From Hymenobacter psoromatis (GTDB lineage: Bacteria > Bacteroidota > Bacteroidia > Cytophagales > Hymenobacteraceae): 64,000 bases of DNA. Positions 1 to 7,290 of this stretch are shown here, in pieces. The stretch's first letter is position 1. Every line of letters starts with the position of its first letter. The DNA lies in contig CP014771.1 of assembly GCA_001596155.1 (NCBI GenBank), positions 1,488,001 through 1,552,000 on the forward strand. Direction: 5' to 3'. The notes below the pieces were generated by a model. The model did no database searches. It was given only the letters and a program-made list of their open reading frames with translations, and was not told the DNA's origin. The translations under genes were made by a program, and so were the position numbers.

Positions 1-675
1 GCGGTGTACGCGAAGTTTCCGCAGATAACATCGCTCAACTACGTGCTCAACAACAAAGGCAACGAAACCTTCCACGACCTGGAGGTGGTATGCTACCAGG
101 GCAAGCCCTACATCGAGGAAGACATGGAAGGCCTGCGCTTCCGCATCGGCCCCAAGTCGTTTTACCAAACCAACTCGGCCGGCGCCCACAACCTGTATAA
201 AGTGGCCCGCGACTTCGCCGAAATCAAGCCCACCGACCTTGTGTATGATTTGTACACGGGCGCGGGCACCATCGCCAATTTCGTGGCCCGCCAGGCCCGC
301 CGCGTAGTCGGTGTGGAGTACGTGGAGCAGGCCGTGCTCGATGCCCGCGTCAACTCCGAAATCAATGGGGTAGGGAACACCGAGTTCTTCGCCGGCGACA
401 TGAAGGACCTGCTTACCGAGGCCTTCACCAGCCACCACGGCCACCCCGACGTCATCATCACCGACCCGCCCCGCGCCGGCATGCACGAAGACGTGGTGCA
501 GCGCCTCGTGGCCCTGCGCGCCCCCCGCCTCGTCTATATCAGCTGCAACCCCGCCACCCAGGCCCGCGACCTGGAACTACTGGACGAGGTGTATAAAGTG
601 ACGCGGGTGCAGCCGGTGGATATGTTTCCGCACACGCACCACGTGGAGAATGTGGTGTTGTTGGAGTTAAGGTAG
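1..675 (+). CDS. rlmD: 23S rRNA (uracil-C5)-methyltransferase, RlmD/TrmA family, 3' part
   Basis: Open from the window edge, so only the C-terminal ~224 residues are present. The family transfers a methyl group from SAM to C5 of a uracil in 23S rRNA. Seen: the SAM-binding stretch VYDLYTGAGTIANFVAR, the DPPRAGMH motif, the catalytic-cysteine motif YISCNPATQARDL, and the family C-terminal pattern MFPHTHHVENVVLLELR. The N-terminal half (often a TRAM domain and Fe-S cysteines) lies outside, so RlmD versus a paralogous TrmA-family enzyme cannot be settled. The Rossmann and catalytic region looks intact. It is followed by a palindromic repeat (703-790). Confidence 0.88.
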   Translation, partial: AVYAKFPQITSLNYVLNNKGNETFHDLEVVCYQGKPYIEEDMEGLRFRIGPKSFYQTNSAGAHNLYKVARDFAEIKPTDLVYDLYTGAGTIANFVARQARRVVGVEYVEQAVLDARVNSEINGVGNTEFFAGDMKDLLTEAFTSHHGHPDVIITDPPRAGMHEDVVQRLVALRAPRLVYISCNPATQARDLELLDEVYKVTRVQPVDMFPHTHHVENVVLLELR

Positions 676-702
676 GATTAGCAGATTGTATATAGTATGT
701 TT

Positions 703-790
703 GAACGTCATGCTGAGCTTGTCGAAGCATCTCTACCACGCAGTTCTGATTGTTCGGTAGAAATGCTTCGACAAGCTCAGTATGACGTTC
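703..790. repeat. Palindromic intergenic repeat, GAACGTCATGCTGAGC family
   Basis: Inverted repeat: the left arm starts GAACGTCATGCTGAGCTTG, the right arm ends CAAGCTCAGTATGACGTTC, and about 20 bp of loop lies between. The same family recurs at 5855-5952 and 31615-31713. It lies between rlmD and the interrupted small gene. It could act as a bidirectional terminator, but there is no clean T-tract. Confidence 0.85.
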
Positions 791-931
791 TAAATTGTTT
801 CAATACGTATCTCAAGATGAGCAAGAATCAAGTGTTTTGGATTTGGTTATTTGCTACGCTAGTAATAGCTATCCGGCTAACCACTGCTGATGCTCACTCC
901 GGTTTGTATGCGGCAGTTGGCTTTTCATTGA

Positions 932-941
932 TATCAACAGC
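932..941. repeat. Left copy of the 10-bp target-site duplication
   Basis: TATCAACAGC lies immediately outside the left terminal repeat. The identical right copy is at 2129-2138. The word falls inside the coding frame of the interrupted small gene. Confidence 0.93.
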
Positions 942-2128
942 CAGGGCAAAAGCACCAAAAGGTAAGTTAGCGACCTTTGGGGATGGAAGAAGAAGTAGCG
1001 GATTTCTTTTGGCAGGTAACGGACTATCGGGTGGAGGGGCGCTGTCTACACGAGCTAAGCGATATTATTTGGCTGGTGCTATGCGGCTTACTGGCTGATT
1101 GCGAAGATTTTGAGCAGATTTATGATTACGCCTGCGACAAACAGGCCGTGCTCGCTCAGTTTCTGAGCTTGCCCGCCGGCATCCCCTCGTCTTATACGTT
1201 GCAGCGCGTGTTCAGCCGCCTGAATCCCGTCGAACTTGAAGCCAGCCTCACCCACTGGGGGCAGGACATTATGCGGGTCCTGGCTGGGCAGCAGCTGGCC
1301 ATCGATGGCAAGCAGGTGCGCGGCACCTGCCTGCCCGGCCAGCGCCAGGCCAGCGTGCAGCTGGTCAGCGTCTGGGCGACCGAACAGCGCCTATGCCTGG
1401 CCCAGACCCAAGTGGCCAGCAAAGCCAACGAACTCGTGGCCATCCCCCAAGTGCTCGACCTGGTGGAGGTAGCCGGCAGCGTGGTGAGCATCGATGCCAT
1501 CGGCTGTCAGCGCGCCATTGCCACGACGCTGGTCGAGCGCCGGGCTGATTATGTGCTGGCCCTCAAGCAGAACCAGCGGACCCTCTTCGAGCAAGTGCAG
1601 GCCCACCTTGCCCCGCTACTGCGGCAGGAGCCGGCCTTTGTGAGCCGCGAAAAAGACCACGGCCGCGGCGAGGAACGCCGGGTATGGGTGAGCCGGAACC
1701 TGAATCTGGTGGAGGAAGCTGCCGAGTGGGCGGGCCTGGCGGCGGTGGTCTGCGTGCAGACCCGGCGCTGGCAACAGGGGCGGGAGCAGCACAGTACGCG
1801 CTACTACCTGAGCTCGCTGGCGCAAGCGAGTGCGGGCGAGTTGGCGGGCTATGTGCGCGGGCACTGGGGCATCGAAAACGACCTGCACTGGCACCTGGAT
1901 GTCACCTTTGCCGAGGATGCCTGCCGGGTGCGCCAGGGCCACGCCCCGCGCAACCTCTCTACCCTACGCAAGCTGGCTCTCACCCTCTTACGACGTGAGC
2001 CAACGAAGATGAGTCTGCCACGCAAGCGCAAGAAAGCGGCTCGCGATGATGACTACCTCCGACAATTGCTCCGCCAGCTAGCTCCACAGCCCCCAGACGC
2101 TAACTAACCGTTTGGTGCTTTTGCCCTG
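942..2128 (+). mobile_element. Complete insertion sequence, ISAs1-type (1187 bp)
   Basis: Perfect 18-bp terminal inverted repeats, CAGGGCAAAAGCACCAAA at 942-959 and its complement at 2111-2128, bracket one transposase gene. The 10-bp direct repeat TATCAACAGC lies immediately outside both ends (932-941 and 2129-2138), a clean target-site duplication. Transposase family, end sequence and duplication length fit ISAs1-type elements. Ends, duplication and transposase are all undamaged, so the insertion looks recent and possibly still mobile. Confidence 0.95.
983..2107 (+). CDS. ISAs1-family DDE transposase
   Basis: A 374-residue transposase filling the insertion sequence. The ATG at 983 is preferred over a TTG two codons upstream. 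Family features: an N-terminal segment with LHELSDIIWLVLCGLLADC, the first catalytic Asp in LAIDGKQVRGT, a second acidic stretch VVSIDAIGCQRAIA, and the C-terminal YVRGHWGIENDLHWHLDV block carrying the catalytic Glu region followed by TFAEDACRVR. The C-terminus is basic (LPRKRKKAARDDDYLRQ). No frameshift or stop interrupts it, and length matches full-size ISAs1 transposases. Promoter and ends lie within the element. Confidence 0.95.
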   Translation: MEEEVADFFWQVTDYRVEGRCLHELSDIIWLVLCGLLADCEDFEQIYDYACDKQAVLAQFLSLPAGIPSSYTLQRVFSRLNPVELEASLTHWGQDIMRVLAGQQLAIDGKQVRGTCLPGQRQASVQLVSVWATEQRLCLAQTQVASKANELVAIPQVLDLVEVAGSVVSIDAIGCQRAIATTLVERRADYVLALKQNQRTLFEQVQAHLAPLLRQEPAFVSREKDHGRGEERRVWVSRNLNLVEEAAEWAGLAAVVCVQTRRWQQGREQHSTRYYLSSLAQASAGELAGYVRGHWGIENDLHWHLDVTFAEDACRVRQGHAPRNLSTLRKLALTLLRREPTKMSLPRKRKKAARDDDYLRQLLRQLAPQPPDAN

Positions 2129-2182
2129 TATCAACAGCGGCTTACTCTACCTTAACAGTATTTATTCGTTTTAAAAAATAGG

Positions 2183-2344
2183 ATGGACTACTTCAACGAC
2201 CCCGAGCTAAACGGCAAATACCTGGGCACGATTACTACCAATTTCACCCCCACCCCTACCCCCCGTAAATCAAGCAAGAAGCAGGCACAAACCAAAAGCC
2301 GGGGCAGCGCGTTACTTTTGTCACGCGCTGCCCGGACTGCGTAA
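2183..2344 (+). pseudogene. Truncated copy of the 124-aa hypothetical gene at 3167
   Basis: Positions 2183-2235 (53 bp) are identical to 3167-3219, the first 53 bases of the intact gene downstream. After ACGATTAC the two diverge completely. The copy runs on in an unrelated Thr/Pro/Lys-rich frame to a stop at 2342-2344, giving a 53-residue chimeric frame. The breakpoint is followed by a C-rich run containing CTACCCCC. The identity being limited to the 5' end suggests a partial duplication or a deleted second copy. Translation of the chimera is doubtful. Confidence 0.7.
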
Positions 2345-2374
2345 GCATCTCCGCTACTTCAATCTTTGCTACTC

Positions 2375-2590
2375 ATGGATATTGCCACCGTTTTTGCCGG
2401 GAGTATGGCCGTTGCCAGCTTGGCGCTGCTGACGTGGAAGGTAACGCGGGCGCTCAGCCGGCCCACCATCCGCGTCACCCGCGCCGATACCGGCGCGTCG
2501 GTGGTGCTCGACCGGCCGACTGCCAATCAGTCGCGCAACGAGCGCTCGGCGCAGGTGCATAAGCTACTGGAACTGGTGAGCGCCGCGTAG
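2375..2590 (+). CDS. Small membrane protein with short beta-rich tail (hypothetical)
   Basis: 71 residues from the ATG at 2375 (a TTG three codons upstream is possible). One N-terminal hydrophobic helix (VFAGSMAVASLALLTWKV) is followed by a basic stretch and a short strand pattern, PTIRVTRADTGASVVLD, then a polar C-terminus. The layout of helix plus TxRVTxxDTGxSVxLD resembles the C-terminal part of effector-associated constant component (EACC1-like) proteins, but this is a by-eye likeness only. It is first of four co-directional small genes (2375-3541) with very short gaps, so probably an operon. No function assigned. Confidence 0.6.
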   Translation: MDIATVFAGSMAVASLALLTWKVTRALSRPTIRVTRADTGASVVLDRPTANQSRNERSAQVHKLLELVSAA

Positions 2591-2593
2591 CGC

Positions 2594-2947
2594 ATGGCCG
2601 ACGAATCGCCCAAGCCCGAAGCCACGCCCAGCCCGTCTTTTTCTTCTTATGAAGGCTTAGGCAGCACGGTATTGGTAGCCCTGGCCAACCTGATACCCAG
2701 CTCCCAGGGACGCATTGTCGCCACCATCGTGGCCGCGCCGCTGGGAGCCGTCATTGGCCGCTTCATCAATTGGAAAATTCAGCAGCGCAAGCGCGCCGAT
2801 GTCCGGCTCATTATCAACGAGGAAATTGACGACGTGCGCAAAGAATTGGCCCGCGCTGACCTTACTCCCGAACGGCGCGAAAAGCTCAATGATGAGTTGG
2901 AGCGCCTGCGCGGCGTTCGGTTCAAACAGTTGCTACTGGATTCCTGA
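2594..2947 (+). CDS. Hypothetical protein with one membrane segment and charged helical tail
   Basis: 117 residues. The ATG lies three bases after the stop of the preceding gene, consistent with translational coupling. A Pro/Ser-rich N-terminus leads to a hydrophobic segment (RIVATIVAAPLGAVIGRFI, about residues 40-58). The rest is a highly charged predicted helix (DVRLIINEEIDDVRKELARA...LNDELERLRGVRF), possibly a coiled coil. No family recognised. With its upstream neighbour it makes a pair of small single-span membrane proteins. Confidence 0.6.
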   Translation: MADESPKPEATPSPSFSSYEGLGSTVLVALANLIPSSQGRIVATIVAAPLGAVIGRFINWKIQQRKRADVRLIINEEIDDVRKELARADLTPERREKLNDELERLRGVRFKQLLLDS

Positions 2948-2968
2948 TTAAACCGTTTTCTACTACCT

Positions 2969-3166
2969 ATGGCTACTTCCCCTACCCCCAGCAGGCTGGG
3001 CTACGAACCGCCCGGCGTTGACCTTACTATTTATTCCCGTCCCCGTACCGAAGCGGAGGAAAAGGAAATCAGCGCTTTCTTTCAAAAGCTGCGGGCCGAA
3101 AACGATAAAAACCCCGAGATAGTGGCCCTGCGCGAAAGACTGGCCCGGCGCTACCCCAAACCGTAA
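2969..3166 (+). CDS. Small soluble hypothetical protein
   Basis: 65 residues, no membrane segment, mostly predicted helix in the C-terminal half (EAEEKEISAFFQKLRAENDK). It sits 21 bp after the previous gene and its TAA directly abuts the ATG of the next (3167), so it is almost certainly co-transcribed. Not recognised. Confidence 0.55.
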   Translation: MATSPTPSRLGYEPPGVDLTIYSRPRTEAEEKEISAFFQKLRAENDKNPEIVALRERLARRYPKP

Positions 3167-3541
3167 ATGGACTACTTCAACGACCCCGAGCTAAACGGCA
3201 AATACCTGGGCACGATTACCAAGGATTTTGCCACCGCCTCCGACACGATTCGGGAAGCCTCCTACCAGATTCGCAAAAGAGATATTTCGCGGTATCCGGT
3301 GTTCGTGTTTGCCCGCCAAACGGTGCAGCTCGGCAGCCTGCTCATCAACGGCGACGAGCTGGATTTGCAGTGGCACGTCTTCGCCAGCTACCTCGAAATC
3401 CTGGCCCAGCAAGGCATCGTGGACCCCGAGAAAATCGCAGATTTTCAGGAAACATGGAAAAACCCCGACGAGTTTTGCTGCCTGTTTGTGGTCGATGAGG
3501 AGTTTACGAATTTCGTGTACATTCCTTACCCGGAGGACTAA
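3167..3541 (+). CDS. Hypothetical protein, 124 aa
   Basis: An intact soluble protein starting MDYFNDPELNGKYLGTIT. It has a hydrophobic core (RYPVFVFARQTVQLGSLL, ELDLQWHVFASYLEIL) and an acidic C-terminus ending in YIPYPED. There is no signal peptide and no catalytic motif I recognise. It is the last gene of the small cluster; its first 53 bases are duplicated at 2183-2235. Its stop is overlapped by the long inverted repeat 3541-3690, which probably ends transcription. The duplicated 5' end suggests the gene belongs to a locus that has been copied or rearranged. Confidence 0.65.
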   Translation: MDYFNDPELNGKYLGTITKDFATASDTIREASYQIRKRDISRYPVFVFARQTVQLGSLLINGDELDLQWHVFASYLEILAQQGIVDPEKIADFQETWKNPDEFCCLFVVDEEFTNFVYIPYPED

Positions 3542-3690
3542 ATCACGGATTACGCGGATTTTAACGGATTACACGGATTTTGTGGATGCAAGAAAGGCTG
3601 CCTGAACGGGTGGCCTTTTTCACTAGAACACAGCGTAAGCGCCTTCCACAAAATCCGTGTAATCCGTTAAAATCCGCGTAATCCGTGATT
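3541..3690. repeat. Long inverted repeat with 46-bp arms between convergent genes
   Basis: Arms at 3541-3586 and 3645-3690 are perfect complements. Each arm is made of short near-repeats of ACGGATTACACGGATTTT, in effect a direct repeat inside the arm. The right arm overlaps the stop codon of thiL and the left arm the stop of the 124-aa gene. Position between convergent genes suggests a bidirectional terminator or an inserted repeat element. Confidence 0.9.
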
Positions 3691-4717
3691 AAAAGTGGTT
3701 GAAGCCCTGCGCCCGCAGCGGCACGGCCTGGCCGGCTTTCGTTATCAGGTTCACCGCGTCGTCGTGCTCGGTGAGGTGGCCGATGACGGTGATATCAGGG
3801 TGGTTTTTAATCTTGGCGTGGTCGGCGACCGGGATGGTGAAGAGCAGCTCGTAGTCCTCGCCGCCGTTGAGGGCGGCCATGATGGGGTCGAGGTTAAACT
3901 CGGCGGCGGCTTCGAGGGTAGGGTTGGCCAGCGGCAGGTATTCGCTGAACACGCGCGCGCCGGTGCCGCTGGCGGCGCACAGGTGCATCACCTCCGAGGC
4001 CAGGCCGTCGGAAATATCAATCATGGCGGTGGGGTGAATGCCCAGCTCGCGCAGCTCGTGCACGATGTCGAGACGCGCCTCGGGCTTGAGTTGGCGGTTC
4101 ACGATATACTCGTAATTATCTAGCTCGGGCTGGGTTTCGGGGTCGGCCAGGAAGGCTTGCTTTTCGCGCTCCAGCACTTGCAGGCCCAGGTACGCGCCGC
4201 CCAAGTCGCCGCTCACGCACAGAATATCGGTGGGCCGCCCGCCCGAGCGGCGCACGGCCTGGCCAGCCGCCACCTGCCCCAGCGCTGTCACGCTGATGAC
4301 CAGGCCGCCGCGGCTGCCGGTGGTGTCGCCGCCCACCAGGTCCACGCCGTAGGCTTCGCAAGCCAGGCGCATCCCGACGTACAATTCTTCCACGGCCTCC
4401 ACCGTAAAACGGGGGGGTAGGCTCAGGCCGACGATGATTTGAGTAGGGGTAGCGAACATGGCCGCCACGTCCGACACGTTCACGGCCACCGCCTTGTAGC
4501 CCAGGTGCTTGAGGGGTGAAAACGACAAGTCGAAATGCACGCCTTCGACCAGCAAATCGGTGCTGACCACGATTTCCTGCCCGGCCGGCGGGGCCAGAAT
4601 GGCCGCGTCGTCGCCAATGCCCAGGATGGTAGAAACCTGCGTGAGGGTGATGTCGCGCTGCAAGCGGCGAATGAGCCCAAACTCGCCGAGCTGGGAAAGG
4701 GGCGTTAAATCAGCCAT
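3689..4717 (-). CDS. thiL: Thiamine-monophosphate kinase
   Basis: 342 residues, the usual ThiL length. It phosphorylates thiamine monophosphate to thiamine pyrophosphate with ATP, the last step of cofactor synthesis, in the cytoplasm. Seen: GIGDDAAIL (residues 33-41), DLLVEGVHFDL (54 onward), YKAVAVNVSDVAAMFATP, DLVGGDTT, IDISDGLASE and ALNGGEDYELLFT, all hallmarks of the PurM/ThiL fold and its Mg-ATP sites. No other thi genes are nearby. The stop lies within the arm of the 3541-3690 repeat. The upstream gap carries another palindrome (4735-4849). Confidence 0.96.
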   Translation of the reverse strand: MADLTPLSQLGEFGLIRRLQRDITLTQVSTILGIGDDAAILAPPAGQEIVVSTDLLVEGVHFDLSFSPLKHLGYKAVAVNVSDVAAMFATPTQIIVGLSLPPRFTVEAVEELYVGMRLACEAYGVDLVGGDTTGSRGGLVISVTALGQVAAGQAVRRSGGRPTDILCVSGDLGGAYLGLQVLEREKQAFLADPETQPELDNYEYIVNRQLKPEARLDIVHELRELGIHPTAMIDISDGLASEVMHLCAASGTGARVFSEYLPLANPTLEAAAEFNLDPIMAALNGGEDYELLFTIPVADHAKIKNHPDITVIGHLTEHDDAVNLITKAGQAVPLRAQGFNHF

Positions 4718-4734
4718 TTATAGTTAATTTTTGG

Positions 4735-4849
4735 AAACGTTTGTCATTGCGAGCAAAGCGCGGCAATCGCACCCGAACAATGGCTGAACGACTGGCGTGG
4801 ATGTCGTTCGGATGCGATTGCCGCGCTTCGCTCGCAATGACAAACGTTT
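4735..4849. repeat. Palindromic repeat, GTCATTGCGAGCAAAGCGCGGCAATCGC family
   Basis: Arms AAACGTTTGTCATTGCGAGC and the complement ending GCTCGCAATGACAAACGTTT enclose about 50 bp that also pair imperfectly. Closely related palindromes occur at 18881-18987, 19660-19776, 26679-26809, 39597-39701 and 41196-41238. Reading through it gives the artefact peptide SLRAKRGN, which explains spurious N-terminal extensions of neighbouring frames. Confidence 0.9.
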
Positions 4850-4944
4850 TCTATTACTCCTCACAAAGGTACCCCACCTTTCAGCGGCGTAGCTTTGCGC
4901 GCCCGCCGGCATCTTATTATCGCCGGGTTATTCGTTTGGTCGTC

Positions 4945-5547
4945 ATGAAAGCCGTTCTCTTCGCCAGCTTGCTGACCCTCGCCGTGCTGCCCATGTGCAA
5001 GCCCGACGCTACTTCCACCACCGCCACTACCACCGAAAGCCCCGCCTCGCCGGCGGCCGTGCGGGCGCAGTTCGATATTCTGCGCGACTCGGCCGATGTG
5101 AACTGGCAGCGCATGACGGCCAGCGACGACAAGACGCTCGGCAACCTGCGCGAGCTGCTGCAAGACCTCAGCAAGTATCCGGGGGCAAACCAGCCGAAGC
5201 TCGCGGAGCTGCGCGGGGACCGCGCCCGCATCCAGAAACAACGCTACACCCGCGAAACAATGGCCTCCTCGGCGCTCATCGACCGCTACGACGCCGCCCA
5301 GGACTCGCTGCTGAAGGCCGTGTACGCCGTGGCCGCGCCCGGCGGCAACGCCCCTTCCGAAGGCGTGCGCGACCGCGTGGAGGCCGTGCAGCTGGCCGAT
5401 AACAACGTGGTGGGCTACCGCGCGCACTACGACGCGGCCGCCAAAGCTTACAATAATTATTTGCAGCTGCACCGCGAGGAGTTGGATAAAATGGGCGGCA
5501 ACTACGCCAAACTCCGGCCCCTACCCCTCTTTGAGCTGAGCCAATAG
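4945..5547 (+). CDS. Putative secreted or lipid-anchored protein (hypothetical)
   Basis: 200 residues from the ATG at 4945; longer frames upstream only translate the palindromic repeat. The N-terminus KAVLFASLLTLAVLPMC looks like a signal peptide with a weak lipobox ending at Cys17, followed by a Thr/Ala-rich linker. The mature part is helical and charged, with VNWQRMTASDDKTLGNLRELLQ-type amphipathic helices and a QDSLLKAVYAVA stretch near the middle. No family recognised. The lipoprotein assignment is tentative because the lipobox is not canonical. Confidence 0.6.
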   Translation: MKAVLFASLLTLAVLPMCKPDATSTTATTTESPASPAAVRAQFDILRDSADVNWQRMTASDDKTLGNLRELLQDLSKYPGANQPKLAELRGDRARIQKQRYTRETMASSALIDRYDAAQDSLLKAVYAVAAPGGNAPSEGVRDRVEAVQLADNNVVGYRAHYDAAAKAYNNYLQLHREELDKMGGNYAKLRPLPLFELSQ

Positions 5548-5667
5548 GCTGAGCAGGTTGAAGTTTCGCAGAAAGGTGGTATCTTTTCGGGCAGTACCGG
5601 CCAGCCCTCGGGCTTGGCTGTGTTTCTGGTCCCTACCCCCTCTTTTTCCTTCAACCCAGCCCACGTT

Positions 5668-5829
5668 ATGTCCAAATTTTTTACCTACCTACGCCTGCCG
5701 CTGCTGGCACTCGCCACGAGCTTTGCGCTCACCTCGTGCTTCGACCACGATAAAAAGTGCGACCCCAAGCCCAAGCCCACCATTTGCCCCAAGCCTACGA
5801 CTACTATCCCCGCGGGCGGCGCCAACTAG
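5668..5829 (+). CDS. Very small lipoprotein
   Basis: 53 residues. A typical lipoprotein signal (LPLLALATSFALTSC, lipobox LTSC) is followed by a short Lys/Pro/Cys-rich tail with DHDKKCDPKPKPTICPK. Two Cys beyond the lipidated one could form a disulfide. The mature part is only about 30 residues. It lies 120 bp after the previous secreted-protein gene on the same strand. Function unknown; short enough to be a chance frame, but the lipobox argues for it. Confidence 0.5.
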   Translation: MSKFFTYLRLPLLALATSFALTSCFDHDKKCDPKPKPTICPKPTTTIPAGGAN

Positions 5830-5854
5830 TCGTTGACCATAACTGCGTTAATAG

Positions 5855-5952
5855 AAAAAGAACGTCATGCTGAGCAAAGCGAAGCATCTCTACCGCTTCA
5901 TCCAACGAGGCGGTAGAGATGCTTCGCTTTGCTCAGCATGACGTTCTTTTTT
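5855..5952. repeat. Palindromic repeat, GAACGTCATGCTGAGC family
   Basis: Near-perfect inverted repeat with arms AAAGAACGTCATGCTGAGCA and complement around a ~20-bp loop. Both flanks are A/T runs (AAAAAG and CTTTTTT), so it could stop transcription in both directions between the convergent genes at 5668 and 5988. A half copy (GACGTTCTTTT) follows directly. Confidence 0.88.
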
Positions 5953-5987
5953 ATTGACTGACGTTCTTTTCTTTTTTCCTACCCCCC

Positions 5988-7085
5988 TTATTTTTCTTCC
6001 ACCGGGCCGGGGTTCAGCTCGCGCACGTCGGGGTGCTGGTAATTGACGAGGATGACCGAGAAGGGATGCGGCTCGCCCTCGCGCTTTTCGAGGCGCACGG
6101 CCCCGGCATCGCGGAGCTGGCTCAGGAGCTGGCGGCGCTCCCAGTCGGGCAGCTCGGGCAGCACATCGGTGAGACGCCGCAGGAAGGGGCTGGCCCATAT
6201 TTCGGGCGTACCCTGCTGACTGCCAAAGCGCTGCACCTGCTCCAACAAAAACTCCAGGCAGCGCCGTTCCGCGTCGCGCGTGATGCGGCGGATGGGCGCA
6301 AACGTGGCTGGCGGCTCTTGCAGCAGCTGCTCCATGAGGTTGGGGCGGGCGGCGGGGGTAGGGCGGGGCGCGGGCACCACCGGGCTGGGCGCGACCTCGG
6401 CCGGGGTGCCGCCGGTGGTGGCCGCCGCATCCTGGGCGGCCTGCCGGGCGGCGGCCGACTGCACGCCCACCATGCCTTGCTCGCGGAGGCGGCGCAGGTC
6501 CTGGCCCAGGCGCAAGCGGGCCGTGCGGTGGTCTTCGAGGGCTTGAAGGCGCTCGGCGGGCATTAATTCGCGGGCATCGATGAAGTGCTCCTGGCCCAGC
6601 ATCTGGAGCAAGTCGCCGGACACGCTTTCGCGGAAGCCCACCACTTTCACCTGCCGGGCCTGGCGGCGCAGGTGCTGGAGCACGGGAATGTAGTCGCGGT
6701 CGCCGGCCACGAGCACAAACGTGCCGATGGCGGGCCGGGTGTAGAGCACCTCCAGCGCGTCGATGCAGAGCTGCATATCGGCGGCATTCTTGTGGTCGGT
6801 GCCCAGCACGTTGCGCGTGCTCACGCCCATGAGGTAGAGCGGGCCTTGCGGGCCGGTCGGAATTTTGTCGAAGTCGGCGTAGGCGTTGAGCACCAGCGAG
6901 TCGAGCCCTTGGTCGCGCTTGAGCGAGTCGCGCAGGGCGCGCACCAGGTCGAGGGCGTAGTCGTGGGGGTCCTGGGGGTCGAGGTAGTGATTTTTGAGAA
7001 AATAATACACGTTCTCAAAATCAATAAACACCGCTGCGTAAGGCGAGGCCGGGGGCGCGGCGGCGAGGGGGGTAGGGGTCAACAT
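5988..7085 (-). CDS. NYN-domain (PIN-like) protein with C-terminal winged-helix-like domain
   Basis: 365 residues from the ATG at 7085 (a TTG at 7157 would extend it). Residues ~16-170 are a NYN domain. Acidic motifs are in order: FIDFEN (21-25), YADFDK, DHKNAADMQLCIDAL and VAGDRDYIPVL, the metal-binding residues of this nuclease fold. The domain ends in VVGFRESVSGDLLQ. A Pro/Ala-rich linker follows, then a C-terminal region (CLEFLLEQVQRFG... QLRDAGAVRLEKR...PFSVILVN) that looks like the winged-helix OST-HTH/LOTUS module often paired with NYN. Likely RNA-directed; the substrate is unknown. Confidence 0.8.
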   Translation of the reverse strand: MLTPTPLAAAPPASPYAAVFIDFENVYYFLKNHYLDPQDPHDYALDLVRALRDSLKRDQGLDSLVLNAYADFDKIPTGPQGPLYLMGVSTRNVLGTDHKNAADMQLCIDALEVLYTRPAIGTFVLVAGDRDYIPVLQHLRRQARQVKVVGFRESVSGDLLQMLGQEHFIDARELMPAERLQALEDHRTARLRLGQDLRRLREQGMVGVQSAAARQAAQDAAATTGGTPAEVAPSPVVPAPRPTPAARPNLMEQLLQEPPATFAPIRRITRDAERRCLEFLLEQVQRFGSQQGTPEIWASPFLRRLTDVLPELPDWERRQLLSQLRDAGAVRLEKREGEPHPFSVILVNYQHPDVRELNPGPVEEK

Positions 7086-7290
7086 GCGTACTTGATAGGA
7101 GGATGGCGGCCGGCTGACTAGCCCAGCAAGCGGCGTAGAAAAGAGCGGCTCGGGCAAAGGTCGGGCGTAATCCGGGAGCAGCTACTGCGCGGCCCACCAA
7201 AAAATTCAGACCCGCCAGCCGGCGCTGAATCGGACAAATGTGGTCGTTGGGGCTGGGGTGCTGACCTTTGCCGCTTCCTACCCCTGCCTT

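Larger units (their letters stand above)
817..2181 (+). pseudogene. Small two-TM protein gene interrupted by an insertion sequence
   Basis: An ATG at 817 opens a frame MSKNQVFWIWLFATLVIA... that runs into the left end of the insertion sequence at 942. Removing 942-2128 and one copy of the 10-bp target duplication restores a continuous frame ending ...STLTVFIRFKK with a stop at 2179-2181. The reconstructed product is about 55 residues with two hydrophobic segments (WIWLFATLVIAIRL and LYAAVGFSLISTAAYS). The function is not recognised. The fragment of another small gene begins one base after its stop. The reconstruction is direct from sequence; whether the parent frame was translated is inference. 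Confidence 0.6.

Noticed and set aside
3541..3690. CRISPR-like array of ACGGATTACACGGATTTT units
   Set aside because: The units are part of one inverted repeat with no regular spacers and no cas genes.
4741..4944. N-terminal extension of the gene at 4945 (peptide SLRAKRGN...)
   Set aside because: It is translation of the palindromic repeat 4735-4849; the signal-like sequence begins at 4945.
5558..5667. Longer reading frames overlapping the small lipoprotein at 5668
   Set aside because: They differ in frame and lack a signal; the lipobox supports only the 5668 start.
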